The notes beneath the pieces are model-generated. The model had not been told where the DNA came from and ran no database searches. It saw only the letters and a list, made by a program, of their open reading frames with translations. Shown here piece after piece: positions 7,595-12,285 of a stretch of 12,285 bases of DNA. Each line of letters begins with the position of its first letter. Position 1 is the first letter of the stretch. The stretch comes from Muribaculaceae bacterium. GTDB lineage: Bacteria > Bacteroidota > Bacteroidia > Bacteroidales > Muribaculaceae. Both the position numbers and the translations under genes were made by a program. The stretch is from the NCBI GenBank assembly GCA_902836725.1, contig CADFRV010000054.1:1-12285 (forward strand). The letters are read 5' to 3'.

Positions 7595-8494
7595 TCAGCA
7601 GGCTTTGAAACTCATGTCAAGCCCTTTTACCGAGTGTGTAAGCGCTCCAACCGAGATAAAATCCACTCCACATTCCCCGTAATCGCGGAGCGTTTCGATA
7701 GTTATGCCTCCTGAAGACTCTATCTCCACGTCCTTGCCTGAATGCTTGTGAGGATCGGCGGCGAGCGCATCGGCATCAGCCACATACGCGCGTATATGCT
7801 CCACAGCCTCACGTGTGCGTTCCGGAGTGAAGTTATCAAGCATTATGCGGTCCACACCGGCTTCCAGAGCCTGGTCTATTTCGGCTGTATTGCGCACCTC
7901 AAGCTCTATCTGCAGGTTCTTGCCGTTGTCGGCACACCATTTCTTGGCAGCGCTGACTGCCTGAGGAATGCCGCCTGCGAAATCGACATGATTGTCTTTT
8001 ATAAGTATCATGTCGAACAATCCGATGCGGTGGTTGCAGCCGCCTCCTATTTTTACAGCCTCCTTTTCAAGCATGCGCATACCGGGAGTTGTCTTTCGGG
8101 TATCGAGCACTTTGGTCTTAAGCCCCTCAAGTTTCTGCTGATAACGATCGGTCATTGTGGCGACTCCGCTCATGCGCTGCATTATGTTAAGCATCACACG
8201 CTCAGTCTGTAACAATGAACGCACGGCGCCTTCCACCTCGAAAGCCACATCACCCGGTTTTACGCGAGCGCCGTCGTTTATGTATACCGTCATTTTAAGG
8301 GAGGGATCGAACTTCTCGAACACCTTACGTGCTATATCCACACCGGCAAGAATACCGGTTTCCTTTACAATCAGCTTCTGTCGCCCCTTCTCTTCAGCAG
8401 GGATTGTGGAGAGCGTGGTGGCATCCCCGTCGCCGACATCCTCGGCAAATGCGAGAGTCAGCAGATCGTCTATCAATTCGTCGCGAGTTTTCAT
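7595..8494 (-). CDS. nadC: Nicotinate-nucleotide pyrophosphorylase (quinolinate phosphoribosyltransferase)
   Basis: NadC converts quinolinate and PRPP to nicotinate mononucleotide with loss of CO2, joining de novo synthesis to the NAD pathway. The 299-residue protein has normal length. It contains TERVMLNIMQRMSGVAT (98-114), DTRKTTPGMRMLEKEAVKIG (131-150), GGCNHRIGLFDMILIKDNH (151-169), the strand EVRNTAEIDQAL, LDNFTPE and ESSGGI, which together line the active site. An upstream in-frame ATG at 8587 would give 330 residues. I reject it because the extra 31 residues do not look like the family and the predicted promoter lies inside them. nadA and nadB are not in the window. The gene is divergent from pgeF and convergent with the ROK kinase gene. 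Confidence 0.96.
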   Translation of the reverse strand: MKTRDELIDDLLTLAFAEDVGDGDATTLSTIPAEEKGRQKLIVKETGILAGVDIARKVFEKFDPSLKMTVYINDGARVKPGDVAFEVEGAVRSLLQTERVMLNIMQRMSGVATMTDRYQQKLEGLKTKVLDTRKTTPGMRMLEKEAVKIGGGCNHRIGLFDMILIKDNHVDFAGGIPQAVSAAKKWCADNGKNLQIELEVRNTAEIDQALEAGVDRIMLDNFTPERTREAVEHIRAYVADADALAADPHKHSGKDVEIESSGGITIETLRDYGECGVDFISVGALTHSVKGLDMSFKAC

Positions 8495-8547
8495 ACTGTA
8501 AAAATCTTTTTGCTTAAAAACACCTTCCCCATCATACCCTTTCTGCG

Positions 8548-8578
8548 CAAAGTTAGCCAACTTTAATGTAATATGCAA
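8548..8578 (-). promoter_or_regulatory. Promoter of nadC
   Basis: Read on the minus strand, TTGC at 8578-8575 is followed after 19 nt by TAACTTTG at 8555-8548, a full match to TAnnTTTG. The start site would be a few bases beyond 8548, leaving a leader of about 50 nt before ATG 8494. Confidence 0.72.
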
Positions 8579-8612
8579 CCGCTTCACCGGCCGCCGGCAC
8601 CAAAAAAAGCGC

Positions 8613-8620
8613 TATCTTTG
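8613..8620 (+). promoter_or_regulatory. -7 promoter box of pgeF
   Basis: TATCTTTG matches the TAnnTTTG consensus, but no TTTG-like -33 element is visible at the usual distance. It ends only 4 bases before the first pgeF ATG (8625). Either the message is leaderless or translation begins at the second ATG (8664). No other structure is evident in the rest of the 130-bp divergent gap, apart from the nadC promoter. Confidence 0.6.
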
Positions 8621-8624
8621 CTGC

Positions 8625-9428
8625 ATGCAAAATTTAAATTCAGCACTCGGGGAGACTCCTGTAATGATACTTAGCGACGAACATGGCATATTGGCCGCCA
8701 CCACATGGCGTGGAGATGAAGCGTGCCATGAAGATCCTTATTCCGGATTCTCGCTGTGCCATTATACGGGCGACGGGGAGACACATTTCATGAAGTGCCG
8801 CCGCCGTCTCACCGAATGGTGCGGCGTAGGAAACGACAAACTTTTTGTGCCCCGTCAGACACACTCTGTCAATGTGGCAGTAATCACCCAGCAGAATATC
8901 GCTACTGTCAATATTGACAACCACGACGCTCTTGTAACAGACATGCCGGGAATAATAATAGGCGTCAATACCGCAGACTGCGTGCCGGTGATCATGTATG
9001 ACCCGGAAAACCGAGTGGTCGCCGCCGCCCATGCCGGGTGGAGAGGCGCCGTAGGAGGTATCGTCGAAAACACTATGGATGCAATGACTAGACTGAATGC
9101 AGATCCACGGAGTATCAGGGCGATTATATGTCCGGCCATATGCGCGGGATGTTTTGAAGTAGGAGAAGAGGTGGCCGCACGATTCCCGGAAAACCGGGTG
9201 ATAAGACACAACGGTTGCCGTCCCCACGTTGATCTGCCCGGATATGTTGGCGACTGTATGGAAAACAAAGGTGTGCTGCGGTCCAACATCTGTCAGACCG
9301 GAGAATGCACCCGCTGCCATCCCATGAAATATTTTTCAGCGAGAGCTTCGGGAATAAACTCCGGACGAAACTTTTCATTTGTCATGATCAGACCGCCGCA
9401 AGGCCATAACGGAGCCGGCTTCCGGTGA
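8625..9428 (+). CDS. pgeF: Peptidoglycan-editing factor / multicopper-oxidase-like purine nucleoside phosphorylase (YfiH/LACC1 family)
   Basis: The family's cytoplasmic enzymes cleave purine nucleosides with phosphate and deaminate adenosine. The E. coli member YfiH has also been linked to correct peptidoglycan stem composition. The three zinc ligands are in place: H80 in RQTHSV, C119 in NTADCVP, and H136 in HAGWRG. The C-to-H spacing of 17 matches E. coli YfiH. Further family blocks are CPAICAGCFEVGEEV, VDLPGY and TGECTRCHPMKYFSARA. From ATG 8625 the protein is 267 residues. A start at the second Met (8664) would give 254, about normal for the family, and would leave a leader of roughly 40 nt behind the -7 box, so it is a serious alternative. 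The 3' end lies 8 bp from the umuD stop on the other strand. Confidence 0.92.
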   Translation: MQNLNSALGETPVMILSDEHGILAATTWRGDEACHEDPYSGFSLCHYTGDGETHFMKCRRRLTEWCGVGNDKLFVPRQTHSVNVAVITQQNIATVNIDNHDALVTDMPGIIIGVNTADCVPVIMYDPENRVVAAAHAGWRGAVGGIVENTMDAMTRLNADPRSIRAIICPAICAGCFEVGEEVAARFPENRVIRHNGCRPHVDLPGYVGDCMENKGVLRSNICQTGECTRCHPMKYFSARASGINSGRNFSFVMIRPPQGHNGAGFR

Positions 9429-9436
9429 CACAAGCC

Positions 9437-9916
9437 TTACCTTGATTTTTTCTGCAGTGGTGTGCGCACGCCGCCAGGTTTCCTCCGGTTGTTTTTAATG
9501 GTATAGGTCACCACTCCCCATACGGAAAACCGGCATTCCGGAGTAATGAGTATGGGATCGAATGTCTCGTTGCTCGGTATAAGCCATACCTTGTTCTTCT
9601 CGAAATGTATGCGTTTGAGAGTGAATTCACCGTCAACGCTGCATACGGCGAGATCACCGTCATCCGGTTCGATTGAGCGGTCGATAATCAGTATGTCCCC
9701 CTCGCATATCCCCTCCTCTATCATTGAATCGCCCGAGACACGGCCGTAAAACGTTGCTGAGGGATGTTTTATAAGCTCCATGTTCAGATCAAGCGATTCG
9801 GTAATGTAATCCTGTGCGGGCGATGGGAAACCCGCCTGGATCCCTCCGTCGGCATAAGGCAGGTCAAGCTTGGTAGACTGATCTGCCATGTGTATGTCAA
9901 TTCTTATATTTCCCAT
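9437..9916 (-). CDS. umuD: UmuD-like translesion polymerase regulator, S24 self-cleaving protease
   Basis: UmuD is cut by RecA-stimulated self-cleavage, and UmuD' then controls an error-prone Y-family polymerase in the SOS response. The 159-residue protein matches E. coli UmuD closely: AGFPSPAQDY at 28-37, LDLNMELIKHPSATF at 42-56, SGDSMIEEGI at 61-70, DGEFTLKR at 95-102 and WGVV near the end. The catalytic pair is S64 and K101, with the same 37-residue spacing as E. coli S60/K97. The cleavage site is Ala28-Gly29 instead of the E. coli Cys-Gly. A basic tail of about 14 residues extends beyond the E. coli end. The upstream ATG at 9976 is rejected because the promoter lies within that extension. 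umuC, the usual downstream partner, is absent: pgeF's end abuts 8 bp away on the other strand. Confidence 0.93.
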   Translation of the reverse strand: MGNIRIDIHMADQSTKLDLPYADGGIQAGFPSPAQDYITESLDLNMELIKHPSATFYGRVSGDSMIEEGICEGDILIIDRSIEPDDGDLAVCSVDGEFTLKRIHFEKNKVWLIPSNETFDPILITPECRFSVWGVVTYTIKNNRRKPGGVRTPLQKKSR

Positions 9917-9930
9917 ATCGTTATCTTTCC

Positions 9931-9938
9931 CAAAATTA
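9931..9938 (-). promoter_or_regulatory. -7 promoter box of umuD
   Basis: On the minus strand 9938-9931 reads TAATTTTG, matching TAnnTTTG. No good -33 element is visible. The start site would fall about 10 nt before ATG 9916, a very short leader. I see no convincing palindromic LexA-type operator around it. Confidence 0.5.
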
Positions 9939-9992
9939 CACAAAACGGCACTAATATGAAAACATTCCCCTCGCATGCAGGCATAAAAAATG

Positions 9993-10024
9993 GTTGCATT
10001 TGTTAGGGCTATTTGCTAACTTTG
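9993..10024 (+). promoter_or_regulatory. Promoter of the tsaC-like gene
   Basis: GTTG at 9993-9996 and TAACTTTG at 10017-10024 are separated by 20 nt, a good fit to the -33/-7 Bacteroidetes promoter. Transcription would start near 10028, leaving a leader of about 15 nt before ATG 10044. It is divergent from the umuD promoter in the same 127-bp gap. Confidence 0.7.
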
Positions 10025-10043
10025 TCTTTAAATGTGATATCCG

Positions 10044-10682
10044 ATGAAAGAATCAGCCAAAGATATAACCCGTACAAACACCGCGGGAAACCGGTATAGC
10101 CCCTCCTCTACACCGGATTTTATGCCTGAGGCACGCAGATGTGCCCAATGTCTGAAAAAGGGGGAGATAATGCTGTATCCGACCGATACCATATGGGGAA
10201 TCGGATGCGATGCCACAAACTCCGAAGCCGTAAAACGGATTTTCGCCCTGAAACAGCGGACTGACAGCAAAGCGCTCATAGTGCTTGTGGACTCCATGGA
10301 TATGCTTGACCGATATGTCGATGAAGTACCTGAAGTCGCCTACCAGCTGATAGAAGCCGCCGTGCATCCGGTGACCATCGTCTACGACAAAGGGCGCGGG
10401 CTTGCCCCGGAACTTCTGGCGGAAGACGGCAGTGTAGGCGTGCGAGTGACATCCGATCCTTTCTGCCGGGCATTGTGCCGGGCGCTCGGACGCCCGATAG
10501 TGTCGACATCAGCCAATATAAGCGGCATGCCTCCGGCAAAATTTTATAAAGACATAGCTCCAGAATTACTCGACGGGGTGGACTGTGTGGCACAATGGCG
10601 TCTTGACGACACCACACCGAGCCGTCCGTCGTCGGTAATCAAGCTATCTGCCGGCGGAGAAGTAAAGATCCTGCGGCCTTGA
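10044..10682 (+). CDS. tsaC: L-threonylcarbamoyladenylate synthase (TsaC/Sua5/YrdC family)
   Basis: This enzyme makes threonylcarbamoyl-AMP from threonine, bicarbonate and ATP, the first step of t6A37 formation in tRNAs that read ANN codons. The 212-residue protein is a single YrdC domain with no C-terminal Sua5 domain. Motifs are YPTDTIWGIGCDATN (45-59), KQRTDSKALIVLV (70-82), GVRVTSDPF (132-140), STSANISG (154-161) and SRPSSVIKL (193-201). The YrdC fold normally begins around residue 28 here, so the first 26 polar residues are an extension. If translation instead starts at the Met at 10122, the protein is 186 residues. The promoter close to 10044 makes the longer form plausible. The split sugar-transferase gene follows after 45 bp. 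Confidence 0.93.
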   Translation: MKESAKDITRTNTAGNRYSPSSTPDFMPEARRCAQCLKKGEIMLYPTDTIWGIGCDATNSEAVKRIFALKQRTDSKALIVLVDSMDMLDRYVDEVPEVAYQLIEAAVHPVTIVYDKGRGLAPELLAEDGSVGVRVTSDPFCRALCRALGRPIVSTSANISGMPPAKFYKDIAPELLDGVDCVAQWRLDDTTPSRPSSVIKLSAGGEVKILRP

Positions 10683-10727
10683 TACATCCACTCACCTGAC
10701 AGACAACCGCACACACAAGCGACGGAA

Positions 10728-11417
10728 ATGGTAAACGAAACACATCAGCGCATCATATATGTGGCCGGCGATCTGCTGGCTACGTCGCTTGCATGGTTTG
10801 TTTTCACGGTCATCCGTTTCTTCAATGTGGTGCAGGGGGTGCAGTGCTATCCCACTTTCTGGGACTTTCTGAGCGTAAAACCCGTATGGATGGGGCAGAT
10901 ATTTTTCCCAATCCTCATGATGGGGCTATATTATCTCTCGGGATATTATAACAAAGTGTTTTTCAAATCGCGTGTGGAGGAACTGACAAGCACTCTCGCC
11001 ACAGCGATAACCGGCACTATACTGATCTATTTCGTTGCGATAGTAGACGACCCCATACCCGACAGGGCAAGCAACTACGAACTGCTGCTGATGCTGTTCC
11101 TGCTGCTGTTCGGCTTCGTATACCTGATGCGCCTCACCATCACACAGAATACCCGGAAACGGATAAGCAAAGGGCAGCTTGAGTTCAATTCCCTGATAAT
11201 CGGCACTTCGCGTTCCGCAAGGGAACTCCGCCGGAAACTGGGAGCGCTCCATGGCCCGCGGGCAGCCGCCTGCCACGTGGTAGGTTACGTTGCAACAGAA
11301 CCAGGCAACATCCCCTCAGACCTCGATCTGCCCGTCTACACCCTCGACCAGCTTCCGGAAGTAACCAGATCGCTGAATATCAGAAATCTTATCGTGAAGG
11401 GATGCAGCAGACACTGA
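10728..11417 (+). CDS. Polyisoprenyl-phosphate sugar-1-P transferase, N-terminal membrane and Rossmann-like part (frameshifted)
   Basis: This is the front half of a WcaJ/WbaP-type initiating transferase, whose intact form is about 460-470 residues. The 229 residues hold four hydrophobic helices, at about 9-32, 53-74, 88-107 and 118-138. A CoA-binding-like Rossmann domain follows, beginning FNSLIIGTSRSARELRRKL and reaching the strand IRNLIV at 218-223. The frame then ends in six residues (KGCSRH) that look out of place, and a TGA at 11415-11417. The catalytic domain continues at once in the -1 frame, from 11402. This half carries no catalytic residues and is expected to have a scaffold or regulatory role. 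It lies 45 bp after the tsaC-like gene with no promoter of its own visible, so it may be co-transcribed with it. Confidence 0.8.
   Translation: MVNETHQRIIYVAGDLLATSLAWFVFTVIRFFNVVQGVQCYPTFWDFLSVKPVWMGQIFFPILMMGLYYLSGYYNKVFFKSRVEELTSTLATAITGTILIYFVAIVDDPIPDRASNYELLLMLFLLLFGFVYLMRLTITQNTRKRISKGQLEFNSLIIGTSRSARELRRKLGALHGPRAAACHVVGYVATEPGNIPSDLDLPVYTLDQLPEVTRSLNIRNLIVKGCSRH
11391..11417 (+). other. Frameshift junction in the initiating sugar transferase
   Basis: Homology leaves the first frame after NLIV (about 11396) and resumes in the -1 frame at TLNLINRL (from 11411). One base must be missing between these points for a continuous protein. A simple candidate is the run of three G at 11399-11401: a fourth G would give GTG AAG GGG ATG CAG and restore the frame. 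No canonical X-XXY-YYZ slippery heptamer is present in the first frame. Confidence 0.75.
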
Positions 11418-12139
11418 ATCTCATCAACCGCCTGTTTCCGCTCGACCTGCCGATACTCATCTCCCCCACATTGTTTCAGCTCATCACCTCAAAGCCCAAA
11501 ATACATGACCTGAACGGTGAACTGCTTATAGACATCTCGCATGCCAATATGTCGGAAAGCACCCTCAATCTCAAACGCGCCGGGGATGTGGTGATATCGG
11601 CACTGGCACTTATAGTGCTGTCACCTCTTTTTCTGGCACTTTCCATAGCTATAAAGCGCGATTCAAAAGGGCCGGTATTCTATTCGCAGGAACGTGTGGG
11701 ACTGCGAAAGAAGCCATTCCGCATTTATAAGTTCCGGACAATGGCCGCAGATGCCGAAGCCGGAGGGCCCACATTGTCGTCGGCCAACGATCCCCGCATC
11801 ACCAGAGTGGGGCGAGTGCTGAGAAAATACCGTATCGACGAACTTCCTCAGTTCTGGAACGTGCTTAAGGGGGACATGTCAATCATCGGGCCGCGTCCGG
11901 AACGCGATTACTACGTACAGCAGATCATTAAACGTGCACCGTATTATACGCTCATTCATCAGGTACGTCCTGGCATAACCTCGCTCGGAATGGTGAAACA
12001 CGGCTACGCGAGCAATGTCGACCAGATGATAGAGCGGTTGCAATATGATCTTGTCTACCTTGAGAACATATCCCTTACTGTAGACCTGAAAATAATCATG
12101 TACACCATCAGCACCGTATTGAACGGCAGAGGTGTATAA
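11402..12139 (+). CDS. Polyisoprenyl-phosphate sugar-1-P transferase, C-terminal catalytic part (frameshifted)
   Basis: This is the catalytic module (bacterial sugar transferase, PF02397 type) that moves a sugar-1-phosphate from a nucleotide sugar to undecaprenyl phosphate, the first step of O-antigen, capsule or exopolysaccharide synthesis. Residues 1-53 are the end of the Rossmann-like domain. The re-entrant hydrophobic helix is about 62-84. Catalytic motifs follow: KFRTM (110-114), the Asp-Glu pair in YRIDELPQFWNVLKGDMS (D146, E147), and IGPRPERDYY (162-171). The tail VRPGITSLGMVKHGYASNVD is typical of Bacteroides homologues. ATG 11402 overlaps the upstream stop by 16 nt. The two parts together span 1412 nt, one base short of a 470-residue reading frame. 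Whether this part is made alone, or the gene is dead, cannot be decided from sequence. Confidence 0.83.
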   Translation: MQQTLNLINRLFPLDLPILISPTLFQLITSKPKIHDLNGELLIDISHANMSESTLNLKRAGDVVISALALIVLSPLFLALSIAIKRDSKGPVFYSQERVGLRKKPFRIYKFRTMAADAEAGGPTLSSANDPRITRVGRVLRKYRIDELPQFWNVLKGDMSIIGPRPERDYYVQQIIKRAPYYTLIHQVRPGITSLGMVKHGYASNVDQMIERLQYDLVYLENISLTVDLKIIMYTISTVLNGRGV

Positions 12140-12160
12140 AACCAAGCATTTAAGTAAGTC

Positions 12161-12285
12161 ATGAAAATTATTACGCATAAAACATACAATAGGCTTTATA
12201 TTCTCAGCGGCATCCTTTCGCCGGTTTTCGCCCTCATCTTCAGTCGTGTAGCCCGCTACACTCCTTCATCTTCGGACAAAAACCG
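12161..12285 (+). CDS. Unrecognised membrane-anchored ORF, 5' end only (runs off window)
   Basis: An ATG at 12161, 21 bp after the sugar-transferase stop, opens a frame that stays open to the right edge (41 codons). It begins MKIITHKTYNRLYILSGILS and has one hydrophobic segment at about residues 12-28, then a Ser-rich stretch. It could be the next gene of a surface-polysaccharide cluster or a small hypothetical protein. Too little is visible to name a family. The same-strand spacing and the clean open frame are the only support. Confidence 0.4.
   Translation, partial: MKIITHKTYNRLYILSGILSPVFALIFSRVARYTPSSSDKN

Noticed and set aside
8495..8587. 31-residue N-terminal extension of nadC
   Set aside because: The predicted promoter lies within it and the extra residues do not resemble NadC.
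8640..9320. 226-codon open frame on the minus strand inside pgeF
   Set aside because: It lies fully antisense to a gene with intact catalytic motifs and has no domain signature.
9917..9980. LexA/SOS operator upstream of umuD
   Set aside because: No convincing palindrome was found near the promoter, and the operator used by this lineage is not known to me.
11391..11417. Programmed -1 ribosomal frameshifting in the sugar transferase
   Set aside because: No X-XXY-YYZ slippery heptamer is present in the first frame (G GGA TGC is the nearest and fails at the second triplet), and homologues are normally single-frame. A mutation or sequence error is simpler.
1..12285. CRISPR array, tRNA/rRNA genes, insertion sequences or phage genes
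   Set aside because: No regularly spaced repeats, cloverleaf sequences, transposase or integrase motifs were seen on either strand.

Overview
The window looks like chromosome from a Gram-negative member of the Bacteroidales; I suspect Muribaculaceae or a close relative, but that is inference. The evidence is four parts: promoters of the Bacteroidetes type (-7 box TAnnTTTG, some with a TTG-containing -33 element about 19-20 nt upstream) in front of several genes; start codons without Shine-Dalgarno sequences, often behind A-rich leaders; a Kdo (LPS) synthesis gene; and a sugar-transferase architecture typical of Bacteroides polysaccharide loci. Most of the window is conserved housekeeping genes. 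I do not see a clearly new multi-gene system, phage, transposon, CRISPR array, tRNA or rRNA.

Layout. 1-5782 (+) is a run of closely spaced same-strand genes: the 3' end of mnmA (tRNA 2-thiouridylase), a bifunctional-nuclease-domain/UVR protein, a NupG-type nucleoside permease, rsmE (16S rRNA m3U methyltransferase, overlapping nupG by ATGA), kdsA (metal-dependent Kdo-8-phosphate synthase) and an exported TPR protein. 5783-6286 is an rpsO (ribosomal protein S15) unit with its own promoter, a leader of about 100 nt and a strong intrinsic terminator. 6409-7574 holds a ROK-family sugar kinase with its own promoter, followed by a long perfect hairpin in a convergent gap. nadC (-) follows.

nadC and pgeF diverge from a short intergenic region that carries a promoter box for each. 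pgeF (+) meets a stand-alone umuD (-) tail to tail, with 8 bp between them. umuD diverges from a tsaC/YrdC-type gene (+). Next comes a polyisoprenyl-phosphate sugar-1-phosphate transferase, the enzyme that starts surface-polysaccharide assembly, split into two overlapping reading frames by an apparent 1-nt deletion. The start of a further small membrane ORF runs off the right edge.

Functional themes are translation and tRNA/rRNA modification (mnmA, rsmE, rpsO, tsaC), envelope polysaccharide (kdsA, the split sugar transferase), nucleoside and cofactor metabolism (nupG, nadC, pgeF), hexose phosphorylation, and SOS-type mutagenesis control (umuD). The points most worth a second look are the broken or split initiating glycosyltransferase, the umuD without a umuC partner, and the very short or absent leader predicted for pgeF.
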